A stretch of DNA of 64,000 bases from Rhodocyclaceae bacterium (lineage in GTDB: Bacteria > Pseudomonadota > Gammaproteobacteria > Burkholderiales > Rhodocyclaceae): assembly GCA_023383815.1 (NCBI GenBank), contig JAHDYG010000002.1, positions 1 to 64,000 on the forward strand, written 5' to 3'. This document shows positions 51,076-59,347 of this stretch, in pieces (position 1 is the first letter of the stretch; each line of letters opens with the position of its first letter). The position numbers and the translations under genes were made by a program. The notes beneath the pieces are model-generated. The model was given only the letters and a program-made list of their open reading frames with translations, was not told the origin of the DNA and searched no databases.

Positions 51076-52130
51076 TGCGTGTTGATGCCCGTTTCTGGTC
51101 GGGCCGCAGGGTTCTCTTGACCGGTCACACGGGATTCAAGGGAGGCTGGTTGGCCCTGTGGCTGAGGGCGCGGGGTGCCGAGGTCACCGGCGTCGCGCTG
51201 CCGCCCATCACGAAGCCCAGTCTGTTCGAACAGGCGCGGATCGCGGAGGGGGGCGACAGCCAGTATTGCGATCTGAGGGATGCCGACGCACTGCGCAGGA
51301 TCGTGCATGCCGCACGGCCGGAGGTGGTCCTGCATCTGGCTGCGCAGGCGCTGGTGCGCCCCGGGTATCGCGATCCGCTTGGCACCTTCGGAGTCAACGT
51401 GATGGGGACGGCCAATCTGCTCGATGCGCTGCGGGGCGCCCCGGGGCTGCGGGTTGTCGTCGCGGTGACGACCGACAAGGTCTACCGGAATCGCGAGTGG
51501 CACTACCCCTACCGCGAGTGTGATGAGCTCGGGGGACATGATCCCTACAGCGCGAGCAAGGCCGCCTCCGAACTGGTCATCGCCTGCTACCGCGATGCCT
51601 TCCTGTCGAGCCAGGGGGTGGCGGTTGCCAGCGCGCGGGCCGGAAACGTGATCGGCGGCGGAGACTGGTCCGAAGACCGGATCCTGCCGGATGCCTATCG
51701 TGCCTGGAGCAGTCAAGGCGTCCTGGAGGTCAGGCACCCTGAGGCCATACGGCCCTGGCAGCATGTGCTGGAGCCCCTTGCAGGGTATCTCGCGCTGGCA
51801 GAGCGCCTGTGGGAAGCTCCGCAACTGGCGGGGTCGTACAATTTTGGCCCGCCGACACACGACGCGGTTCCAGTCCGTAGGATCGTGGAGTTCGCGCGCG
51901 CGGCCTACGGACGCGGCGAGGTCATGTTCGGCAGCGCAACCGGACCGCATGAGGCAGGACGCCTTGCGCTGGAGACCAGCCTGGCCAGAGAGACTCTCGG
52001 TGTGCGTCCGCGCTGGTCGGTCGAGGAAGCAGTCAGGCGAACGATGAACTGGTTTCGCGACTGGGAGCGGGGAACGGATGCGCGGGCACTGTGCGAGCGC
52101 GAGATTGCCGAGTATGAGGCGGCGCGGTGA
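51075..52130 (+). CDS. rfbG: CDP-glucose 4,6-dehydratase RfbG
   Basis: A 351-residue SDR enzyme that converts CDP-glucose to CDP-4-keto-6-deoxyglucose. It has VLLTGHTGFKGGWLALWL (NAD site in the variant form typical of this enzyme), VVAVTTDKVYRNREW, and the catalytic YSASKAASE. NVIGGGDWSEDRILPDAYR and RPWQHVLEPLAGYL are also family hallmarks. One-base overlap with rfbF, four-base overlap with the next gene. Confidence 0.95.
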   Translation: MRVDARFWSGRRVLLTGHTGFKGGWLALWLRARGAEVTGVALPPITKPSLFEQARIAEGGDSQYCDLRDADALRRIVHAARPEVVLHLAAQALVRPGYRDPLGTFGVNVMGTANLLDALRGAPGLRVVVAVTTDKVYRNREWHYPYRECDELGGHDPYSASKAASELVIACYRDAFLSSQGVAVASARAGNVIGGGDWSEDRILPDAYRAWSSQGVLEVRHPEAIRPWQHVLEPLAGYLALAERLWEAPQLAGSYNFGPPTHDAVPVRRIVEFARAAYGRGEVMFGSATGPHEAGRLALETSLARETLGVRPRWSVEEAVRRTMNWFRDWERGTDARALCEREIAEYEAAR

Positions 52131-52687
52131 GCCGTTTTGTGCTGCACGACCTGCCGCTTGCCGGCCTGAAACTCGTCGAACGTCAACGCGTCGGTGATGC
52201 GCGCGGCTACCTTTCGCGGTTGTTCTGTGCCGAGGAACTTGCTGCTGCGGGTTGGCGCAAGGCGGTGGTGCAGATCAATCATACGTGCACGATGCGGCGG
52301 GGGATCGTGCGCGGGATGCATTTTCAGCGGCCGCCATATGCGGAGATGAAGCTCGTGAGCTGCCTCCGCGGGGAAGTGTGGGACGTTGCGGTGGATCTCC
52401 GCGCCGGCTCGCCGACCTTTCTGCAGTGGCATGCCGAGAGGCTGTCTGCAAAGAACGGCCGTGCACTCCTGATTCCGGAAGGGTTTGCGCATGGATTCCA
52501 GGCCGTGAGCGACGAGGCCGAGCTTCTGTATCTGCACTCGGCACCGTATGCGCCACAAGTGGAGGGCGGCCTGCATCCGTTGGATCCACGCCTCTCCATT
52601 GCATGGCCGTTGCCGCTGGAGGCCTTGTCGGAGCGTGATGCGGGTCATGCGCTGCTCGATGAAGCGTTCGAGGGAGTGTCGTTGTGA
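52127..52687 (+). CDS. RmlC-like nucleotide-sugar 3,5-epimerase
   Basis: A 186-residue cupin of the dTDP-4-dehydrorhamnose 3,5-epimerase family. Signature segments: GIVRGMHFQRPPYAEMKLVS with the catalytic His, LIPEGFAHGFQAVSDEAELL, and GLHPLDPRLSIAWPLP. In this operon it would epimerise the CDP-4-keto-6-deoxy sugar made by RfbG rather than a dTDP sugar. GTG start overlapping the rfbG stop. Confidence 0.88.
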   Translation: MSRFVLHDLPLAGLKLVERQRVGDARGYLSRLFCAEELAAAGWRKAVVQINHTCTMRRGIVRGMHFQRPPYAEMKLVSCLRGEVWDVAVDLRAGSPTFLQWHAERLSAKNGRALLIPEGFAHGFQAVSDEAELLYLHSAPYAPQVEGGLHPLDPRLSIAWPLPLEALSERDAGHALLDEAFEGVSL

Positions 52688-53916
52688 AATGTCGTCATTG
52701 CGGAAGCGCCCTGAGTCTTCCGTTTCTGGATCTGGGTAGTGCGCCGCCATCGAATGCCTACCTGAGCGGGGCCGGGTTGCGTGCCCCCGAGGTCTGGTAC
52801 CCGCTGCGGCTGCTCGTCTGCGAGCAATGCTGGCTGGTGCAGACCGAGGATCATGCCGGACGGGAAATGCTGTTTACCGACGATTATGCCTACTTCAGCT
52901 CCTACTCCAGTTCATGGGTTGCGCATGCGAAGCGGTATGTGGAGGACGTGATCCGCCGTTTCCGGTTTGATTCGACTTCGCTTGTCGTGGAGATTGCGGC
53001 CAACGATGGCTACCTGCTGCAGTTCGTGCAGGCAGCGGGGGTTCCCTGCTATGGCGTGGAGCCGACCGCCGGCACTGCGGCCGCGGCACGGGCGAAAGGA
53101 CTCGAAATCGTCGAACGCTTCTTCGGTTCCGAGCTTGCCGCCGAGCTCCTGGAGGGCGGCCGGGGGGCTGACCTCATCGCCGCCAACAACGTGCTGGCTC
53201 ACGTTCCCGACATCAACGATTTCGTGGGCGGGTTTGCGCGCCTGCTCAAACCGACAGGGGTTGCGACCTTCGAGTTTCCGCACCTGCTGCGAATGGTCGA
53301 GCAGAGCCAGTTCGACACGGCCTATCACGAGCACTATTCGTATCTGTCCCTCACCGCCGTCGATACCATTTTCGAGCGGGCCGGTTTGTCCGTCTTCGAT
53401 GTCGAAGAACTGCCGACGCACGGCGGGAGCCTGCGAGTGTACGCACAGCGGCGGGATACCGGAGTCCAGGCGGTCGGCCCGGCGGTGGACCGGATGCGCC
53501 GGCTGGAGATCGACGCCGGGATGCGCTCGGATGTGTTCTATCGCGGTTTCCAGCGCCGTGCCGAGCGCGTCAAGGACGACCTGTTGACCTTCCTTCTCGA
53601 CGCCAGACGCAGCGGGCTCAAAGTGGGTGCCTACGGCGCTGCAGCAAAGGGCAACACCCTTCTCAACTTCGCAGGCGTCCGGCCGGATCTGCTGCCGTGG
53701 GTCGTAGACCGCAATCCGGCCAAGCAGGGGAAGTTCATGCCTGGCAGCAGGATCCCGATCCTCGGGCCGGAAGCGATCGCCCGGCAGTTGCCGGACAGGA
53801 TCCTCATCCTGCCATGGAACCTGCGCGATGAAATCGTCGGCGAACTCGAGTACGTGCGGCAATGGGGCGGCAAGTTCGTGGTTGTGGTGCCGCGCTTCGA
53901 GCTGCTTGCAGCGTAG
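52684..53916 (+). CDS. Sugar C-methyltransferase family protein (TylCIII/NovU-like)
   Basis: A 410-residue SAM-dependent methyltransferase that puts a branching methyl on a 4-keto sugar. N-terminal zinc-ribbon-like cysteines (CRHCG and CEQCW), central methyltransferase domain (VVEIAANDGYLLQFVQAAGV, NNVLAHVPDINDFV) and a C-terminal Rossmann-like domain (VGAYGAAAKGNTLLNF, WVVDRNPAKQGKFMPGSRIP). The His/Glu motif AYHEHYSYLSL is typical of this family's active site. The acceptor is probably the CDP-4-keto-6-deoxyhexose of this operon; carbon position (C3 or C5) cannot be told. Confidence 0.9.
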   Translation: MKCRHCGSALSLPFLDLGSAPPSNAYLSGAGLRAPEVWYPLRLLVCEQCWLVQTEDHAGREMLFTDDYAYFSSYSSSWVAHAKRYVEDVIRRFRFDSTSLVVEIAANDGYLLQFVQAAGVPCYGVEPTAGTAAAARAKGLEIVERFFGSELAAELLEGGRGADLIAANNVLAHVPDINDFVGGFARLLKPTGVATFEFPHLLRMVEQSQFDTAYHEHYSYLSLTAVDTIFERAGLSVFDVEELPTHGGSLRVYAQRRDTGVQAVGPAVDRMRRLEIDAGMRSDVFYRGFQRRAERVKDDLLTFLLDARRSGLKVGAYGAAAKGNTLLNFAGVRPDLLPWVVDRNPAKQGKFMPGSRIPILGPEAIARQLPDRILILPWNLRDEIVGELEYVRQWGGKFVVVVPRFELLAA

Positions 53917-53945
53917 GGTATCGCCGGCTGCGGATGGAGGGGTTG

Positions 53946-55310
53946 ATGAACATGGATGACGCGACGCTGGATCAATGGATGCTGGAGGCTGCACAACTGG
54001 TCAAGGACCGGAATGCGGACGCGGCGGAGTTGGTCTACCGCCGTGTTCTCGGCGTGCGACCGGAGCACCCCGTTGCCCACTACCAGATGGGCCTGGTCGC
54101 CTTTCTGCGAGGCGATCTGCACGGGGCTCGACGCTGGTTCGAACGTGCGATCGCGCTTGCGCCAGGAAACGACTTTCTGCGCAACAACTACCATACCTGG
54201 CTTCGTCATGTACGCCTTCCGCCGACCTGGATTGCCGATACCGCGGAGGACCTCGTCAACGGCCGTACGGTCAGGCGGTTCATGCCTGCGGAGTCGGATC
54301 GGCACATCTTCATCATCGAGGTCGCCGGAACCTGCCACCTTCGATGCCCTTCATGTCCGGTCGGGAATTTCGACCAGGCCGATCGCCCGAAGGGGCTGAT
54401 GCGGGTCGAACTGTTCCGGAACATCATCGACAAGATCAGTGCCGAAACCGCGGCGATCCCGAAACCGATGATCTGGCTCTTCAACTGGGGCGAGCCGGTA
54501 CTGAATCCTGCACTGCCAGAAATGATCCGGATTGCACGTGGTGCCGGTTTCGAAGTGATGATTTCGTCCAGCCTGAGCCTGAAACGGGACTGGGATCCGA
54601 TCGTCGCCGCCGAGCCAGAGCAGTTCAAGATCTCCCTGTCGGGGTTTTCGCAGGCCGTTTATGGACAATCCCATGTCAAGGGCGACATCGAACTCGTCAA
54701 GGAGAACATGCGGCTGTTGCGCCAGTCGATCGACCGGACCGGTTCGAGGACAAGAGTCTGGGCGGGATTTCACCTGTATCGCCACAATCTGGCAGACCAT
54801 GACCGGATGGCAACATATTGCGCTGAGCTCGGGTTCGGTTTCACTGCGGTTCCGGCAGCTTATCAGCCACTCGAAAGCGTTATCCAGATGATGCGTCACG
54901 AGGTTGAGGGCCGTGATCACGATATCGTCAGTAAACTCCTGGTTCACCCAGTAGAGTTTGCGCGACTACGCGGCCAGTTTCTCGATCCGGAACTGGACTG
55001 CGAGCTGCGTTTTAATATGACAAATATCAACCATGATGGAAGCGTTGCGCTCTGTTGTGCAGTTTACGATACGAGAAACATGCTTGGTGTCAGCTTTCTG
55101 GATCGCTCCTTTGACGAGATCTGCAACCTGAAGTATCAGCATGATTTTTGTCGCGAGTGCTATGAGTCAGGGTCGCCTTGTCAGCCGACGCACCCAGAAT
55201 TGAGATCTGCCCTCTCGGAACGGATTAGCACCGCAATTGACGAAACGCAGAATGCTGAGAAGGGGAGTACTGAGTTGCCTTTGAAGATTCGGGAGATACG
55301 GCGTGGTTGA
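53946..55310 (+). CDS. TPR-headed radical SAM / SPASM protein
   Basis: A 454-residue protein. Residues about 5-90 are tetratricopeptide repeats (YRRVLGVRPEHPVAHYQMGL, WFERAIALAPGNDFLRNNY). The radical-SAM motif CHLRCPSC follows (Cys130, 134, 137), then the barrel (WLFNWGEPVLNPALPEMIRI). C-terminal cysteines (ALCCAVYD, CRECYESGSPCQP) suggest a SPASM-type cluster. GGAGGGG precedes the ATG. The TPR head resembles those of the GT41 pair. GC content falls sharply in the last third of the gene. Reaction unknown. Confidence 0.85.
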   Translation: MNMDDATLDQWMLEAAQLVKDRNADAAELVYRRVLGVRPEHPVAHYQMGLVAFLRGDLHGARRWFERAIALAPGNDFLRNNYHTWLRHVRLPPTWIADTAEDLVNGRTVRRFMPAESDRHIFIIEVAGTCHLRCPSCPVGNFDQADRPKGLMRVELFRNIIDKISAETAAIPKPMIWLFNWGEPVLNPALPEMIRIARGAGFEVMISSSLSLKRDWDPIVAAEPEQFKISLSGFSQAVYGQSHVKGDIELVKENMRLLRQSIDRTGSRTRVWAGFHLYRHNLADHDRMATYCAELGFGFTAVPAAYQPLESVIQMMRHEVEGRDHDIVSKLLVHPVEFARLRGQFLDPELDCELRFNMTNINHDGSVALCCAVYDTRNMLGVSFLDRSFDEICNLKYQHDFCRECYESGSPCQPTHPELRSALSERISTAIDETQNAEKGSTELPLKIREIRRG

Positions 55311-55433
55311 GGCAAGGCGCGACTTGCAGCCATTTCCGCACCTACCTTCTTGGGGCGATCGGGCATTCCGGGCTTGCTACATCAATGGGCGTAGGTTGAT
55401 GTTTGCCGATTCTTCAGTGCTCTTGGCCGAAAA

Positions 55434-56333
55434 GTGGTGGCGAAGGTGAAGGTGCTGGTGACGGGGGCAAGCGGGTTTTTGGGCAGGCAGGTGTTGGCTG
55501 CCTTGCGCAGGCAAGGGATAGCGTGCTGCGCGATTGGACGTCGTCAGGTGGTTGAGCCTTTGAGCGGTGATATTCCTTCGGTGGACTTGCTTGAAGAGCC
55601 GGACCTTGAGTCGATTGTTCGGAACGCTCAGTGCACTCACATGATTCATATGGCATGGTATGCAGAGCATGGCAAGTTCTGGAGTTCGCCGCTGAATCTG
55701 CAGTGGGTACATGCAACCACGCGTCTGGTAAACGCTTTTTGCAGCGCAGGAGGACGGCGTGTCGTTGTCGCCGGATCGTGCGCTGAGTATGACTGGTCAT
55801 ATGGCTATTGCAGGGAGGCGCATACTCCTCTTCAGCCAGCGACGCTCTACGGTATAGCCAAGGACGCGACGCGGCGTCTGATTGCGGCGCAATGTAGGGC
55901 TTCCGGTGTCGGATATGCCTGGGGGCGGGTATTTTTGCCGTATGGAGCGGGGGATGCGTCTCCGAGGTTGTTGCCATCTCTGATACGCTATTTTCAGGGC
56001 CGGACGGCTGCTTTCGGTGTTAACTCGCAAGCGTTCAGGGATTTCATACACGTATCTGATGTCGCAGCGGCCTTCGTCGCCCTGTTGAACGATGACGCAG
56101 AGGGCGAGTACAACATCAGCTCGGGTGAGCCTGTTGGACTGAGGAGCCTCGTGATCGAGCTGGCGTCCAGGATGGGTGCTGACCCGAGTCCTGTTCTTGA
56201 ATTGAGCGGGGCGCGACCTGGCGAACCTGTGATGCTCGTCGGGGATAATGAAAGGCTGCGTGCTCTGGGATGGAAACCCAGTATCGCGCTCGACCAGGGT
56301 CTGACGGAATGTGCGGGCGGAAACCTCGGATGA
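55434..56333 (+). CDS. NAD-dependent sugar reductase/epimerase (SDR)
   Basis: A 299-residue extended SDR protein: VLVTGASGFLGRQVLAALRR, catalytic Tyr/Lys in ATLYGIAKDATR, VFLPYGAGDASPRLLPSLIR, and FRDFIHVSDVAAAFVALLND. In context it is the likely 4-ketoreductase that finishes the CDP-branched-deoxysugar. The exact start is uncertain: GTG 55434, 55437 and 55446 are all in frame. GC content is about 50%, well below the window average. The 123 bases before it hold no gene. Confidence 0.86.
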   Translation: MVAKVKVLVTGASGFLGRQVLAALRRQGIACCAIGRRQVVEPLSGDIPSVDLLEEPDLESIVRNAQCTHMIHMAWYAEHGKFWSSPLNLQWVHATTRLVNAFCSAGGRRVVVAGSCAEYDWSYGYCREAHTPLQPATLYGIAKDATRRLIAAQCRASGVGYAWGRVFLPYGAGDASPRLLPSLIRYFQGRTAAFGVNSQAFRDFIHVSDVAAAFVALLNDDAEGEYNISSGEPVGLRSLVIELASRMGADPSPVLELSGARPGEPVMLVGDNERLRALGWKPSIALDQGLTECAGGNLG

Positions 56334-57502
56334 ATGTTCATGCATGTCCGGTCTGCGGTGGCGAACAGCTGACGGAGTTTGTCCGGCAATCGGGCGTTCC
56401 GGTACACCAGAATCTGGTCATGTCGACGCGGGAGGCTGCACGTTCGGTCGTGCGCGGCGATCTTTCCATGATGGTTTGCCACGACTGTGGTTTTGTCTTC
56501 AATGGCAGTTTCGACTTGTCGCGAATGGCATATGGAAGCGGCTACGACAACACGCAGTCTTGCTCACCGTACTTTGAAGCCTATTTGAATGACCTGGCTG
56601 AAAGCTTGACCGCGCGCTTTGGCGTCCGGGGCGGGACGATCGTGGAGGTCGGATGCGGCAAGGGACATTTTTTGCGCAAACTCGTGTCGGCCTCGCCCGA
56701 TCAATGCATGGGGTTCGGATTCGACCCGAGTTATGTTGGTCCCGAAACGGATTTGGGCGGTCGGCTTCGGTTCAGTCGCTCATACTATGATTCGCGCTGT
56801 GCCGAAGTGCCTGCGGATATCGTTGTTTGCCGACACGTCATCGAGCATGTGCCTGATCCGATGGCTCTTCTCAGGGCAGTGTATTCAGCCCTGAGGACTT
56901 CGAGTCATGCACGCGTTTTCTTCGAGACTCCATGCGTTGAATGGATCCTGAGGAATCAGGTCGTCTGGGATTTCTTCTATGAACACTGTTCCTTGTTTTC
57001 GGCGCAGTCGCTTAGCACTGCATTTGCTTTGGCCGGGTTCGAGGTCGAGTCGGTCGGACATGCATTCGGAGGCCAGTATCTTTGGCTTGAGGCGCGGGTT
57101 GGCGAAAAGACATCGGTGCCGGTAGTGGCGCGAAGTGAGATGTTGGCCTTGGCAAGGGCTTATGAAACCGATGAGGCGCGAATGCGGTCCCATTGGATCA
57201 ACCGGCTCAGGTTCTTGAAGGCTGCGGGACCGGTGGCACTTTGGGGGGCGGGCGCCAAAGGGGTGACGATTGCGAATCTCGTGGATCCGGATTGCACCTT
57301 GATCGACTGTATCGTCGACATCAACCCTAACAAGCAGGGCTGCTACCTGCCTGGCACCGGACATCCGATCATCGGGCCTTGTCAGCTCGACGACGCTGGC
57401 GTCCAATCCGCGATTCTGACCAATCCGAACTACCGGGATGAAATTTCCCGACTTCTATCGGAAGCCGGGACTCTTATTGAACTGATCGACTGGAGCGAAT
57501 GA
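56330..57502 (+). CDS. Second sugar C-methyltransferase-like protein
   Basis: A 390-residue homologue of the protein at 52684-53916: zinc-ribbon cysteines (CPVCGG, CHDCGF), SAM domain (IVEVGCGKGHFLRKLVSASP, CRHVIEHVPDPMALL) and the C-terminal Rossmann part (VALWGAGAKGVTIANLVDPD, CIVDINPNKQGCYLPGTGHP). It lacks the AYHEHYSY box in the same form (it has FYEHCSLFSAQSL), so its acceptor or methylated atom may differ. ATG 56330 overlaps the preceding stop. Confidence 0.87.
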   Translation: MNVHACPVCGGEQLTEFVRQSGVPVHQNLVMSTREAARSVVRGDLSMMVCHDCGFVFNGSFDLSRMAYGSGYDNTQSCSPYFEAYLNDLAESLTARFGVRGGTIVEVGCGKGHFLRKLVSASPDQCMGFGFDPSYVGPETDLGGRLRFSRSYYDSRCAEVPADIVVCRHVIEHVPDPMALLRAVYSALRTSSHARVFFETPCVEWILRNQVVWDFFYEHCSLFSAQSLSTAFALAGFEVESVGHAFGGQYLWLEARVGEKTSVPVVARSEMLALARAYETDEARMRSHWINRLRFLKAAGPVALWGAGAKGVTIANLVDPDCTLIDCIVDINPNKQGCYLPGTGHPIIGPCQLDDAGVQSAILTNPNYRDEISRLLSEAGTLIELIDWSE

Positions 57503-58269
57503 TGAAATTGACCCTGGATACGGAAGCCAGGACCATGACGCTGGATGATTCCGGTAGCAGCCGAACGATCGACTTGTACTCGAAGGAGGCGTTTGAGGAA
57601 CTCTCCCGGCAGTGGGTCCGTGTCGGCTGGAACGAGAAGTATCTGTATTCATTTACGTGGCTTGGCAGGCCGATCATCCAGTTGCCGGAAGACATGCTCA
57701 GGATGCAGGAGGTGATTTTCAGACTCAAGCCTGACGTCATTGTCGAGACCGGAGTGGCGCATGGCGGTTCCTTGGTGCTCTACGCCAGCTTGTGCAAATT
57801 GATCGGCAAGGGGCGGGTGGTTGGGGTGGATATCGAGATCCGCCCCCATAACCGCAAGGCGATCGAGGAGCACCCTTTGTTCGAGTACATCACTCTGATC
57901 GAGGGGAGCTCAACGGCGACTGAGGTGTTGGAGCAGGTGGGGGCGCATGTTTCACCCGGGCAGTCAGTGCTCGTCATTCTGGATTCGAACCATACATACG
58001 CGCATGTACTTGCCGAACTTGAGGCGTATTCGAAGTGGGTGACCCCGGGTTCGTATATCGTTGCGACCGATGGGGTGATGCTTGATCTAGAAGATGTTCC
58101 CAGAGGAGGAGCCGGGTGGGCTGACGACAACCCTGCGCGCGCTGCCCGGGACTTCGCAGCGAAACATCCTGAGTTCGTGATCGAGCAACCCGAATGGCTG
58201 TTTAACGAAAGTGCCTTGGACAAGAACATCACACACTGGCCAGACGCGTGGTTGAAGAGGGTGCGCTGA
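57499..58269 (+). CDS. CmcI-family SAM-dependent O-methyltransferase
   Basis: A 256-residue protein of the cephalosporin-hydroxylase (CmcI) / rhamnosyl O-methyltransferase family. Visible motifs: WLGRPIIQLPEDMLRMQEVI, the SAM site VIVETGVAHGGSLVLYAS, VVGVDIEIRPHNRKAIEEHP, and VILDSNHTYAHVLAELEAYS with the metal-binding acidic and His residues. The name hydroxylase is historical; members methylate hydroxyls, often on sugars. The probable role is a methyl cap or decoration of the glycan. Overlaps the preceding gene by four bases. Confidence 0.88.
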   Translation: MMKLTLDTEARTMTLDDSGSSRTIDLYSKEAFEELSRQWVRVGWNEKYLYSFTWLGRPIIQLPEDMLRMQEVIFRLKPDVIVETGVAHGGSLVLYASLCKLIGKGRVVGVDIEIRPHNRKAIEEHPLFEYITLIEGSSTATEVLEQVGAHVSPGQSVLVILDSNHTYAHVLAELEAYSKWVTPGSYIVATDGVMLDLEDVPRGGAGWADDNPARAARDFAAKHPEFVIEQPEWLFNESALDKNITHWPDAWLKRVR

Positions 58270-58281
58270 CGACCAGCCCTT

Positions 58282-59346
58282 TTGCAAGACGGATTCGTGG
58301 AACGACCGGATACGAGCGCCCCTGGCCGGCAGGCCGGACCTTCGGGTGCGCTCCCTGCGGGCGAAGGCTTGTCGGTCTGCAGATCGAGATGGCGAGTTGA
58401 AGAAGCGAAGCAGGACGGGTACAAAATATTTGCGGCGCTATTCGAGGAGTCCTTTGGTCAGCGGATGACGGAGCCCGAGTGGCGCTGGAAGTATGGTGCC
58501 GGCGGTGGGTATGCGTATCTGGCGTGGTCCGGCATGCGCGCGGTTGCGCATTACGGTGCGCTTACCAAGCCGGTCCGGCTGTTCGGGGAGCCGGTGCTGG
58601 CGCTGCAACCGGTCGATGTCTTGGTAAGTCCGTCCGAGCGTGGCGTGATGACACGTCGGGGGCCCATGCGGCTCACTGCCGAAGCGGTCTTTGACCAGGC
58701 GTTCGATGGGTCGCTCAGGCATGCCATAGGGCTGGGCTTTCCCACCGCGCGTCATTTGAAGCTTGCACGGCTGCTCGGACTCTTTGATTCCTGCGGGCGC
58801 ATGCTCGAGCTGCGCTGGCCTGTACTCTCGTGGCGCCCGTCGTTCAGGGTGAAGGTCCGCGAAGCGAACCTGTGGCCAGCGGAGCACCTGGATGCCTTTG
58901 CAGACGAAGCATGGCGGGCGATGGCAGATGAGCTTCGTGCCTATGCAGTGGTGGTTCGCGATGGCCGGTACCTGCGTCACCGCTACCTCGAGCACCCGAG
59001 CCGGGACTACCGGATCTTCGCGGTTTCCGGGCGTTTCGGCGGGCGTCCGGTCGGTGTTCTCGTGCTCAGGGTGGAGGCACGGCGTTGCGAGGTGCTCGAC
59101 ATCATCGGGTCGGTCGGAGCGTTTCCGCTGCTGGTGGAAGTGGCTCGCCGGCTCGCTGCAAGGTTGGGGGCCGACGAGCTTGCGACATGGCTTGCCAAGC
59201 CCTTCGTGGAGTGCCTCGCCTCGACGGGCGCCGTGGTCTCGGAAACGGATGTCCAGAATCTTGCGTTGATGCGCACTGGGCTGCCTGCACCCGAGCAGAT
59301 GATGGACCGCTGGTGGCTCTCTCCCGGCGATACGGATTTTCGGTGA
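58282..59346 (+). CDS. GNAT-like acyltransferase, probable glycan-locus acetyltransferase
   Basis: A protein of up to 354 residues with the split GNAT layout seen in polysaccharide loci: EEAKQDGYKIFAALFEESFG, EWRWKYGAGGGYAYLAWSGM, VLALQPVDVLVSPSERG and GLGFPTARHLKLARLLGLFD in the first half, and RYLEHPSRDYRIFAVSGRFG in the second. The start is doubtful (TTG 58282, GTG 58297 or TTG 58369); homology-like character begins only at about residue 37. It probably acetylates or otherwise acylates an amino group or sugar; substrate unknown. Confidence 0.72.
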   Translation: MQDGFVERPDTSAPGRQAGPSGALPAGEGLSVCRSRWRVEEAKQDGYKIFAALFEESFGQRMTEPEWRWKYGAGGGYAYLAWSGMRAVAHYGALTKPVRLFGEPVLALQPVDVLVSPSERGVMTRRGPMRLTAEAVFDQAFDGSLRHAIGLGFPTARHLKLARLLGLFDSCGRMLELRWPVLSWRPSFRVKVREANLWPAEHLDAFADEAWRAMADELRAYAVVVRDGRYLRHRYLEHPSRDYRIFAVSGRFGGRPVGVLVLRVEARRCEVLDIIGSVGAFPLLVEVARRLAARLGADELATWLAKPFVECLASTGAVVSETDVQNLALMRTGLPAPEQMMDRWWLSPGDTDFR

Positions 59347-59347
59347 A

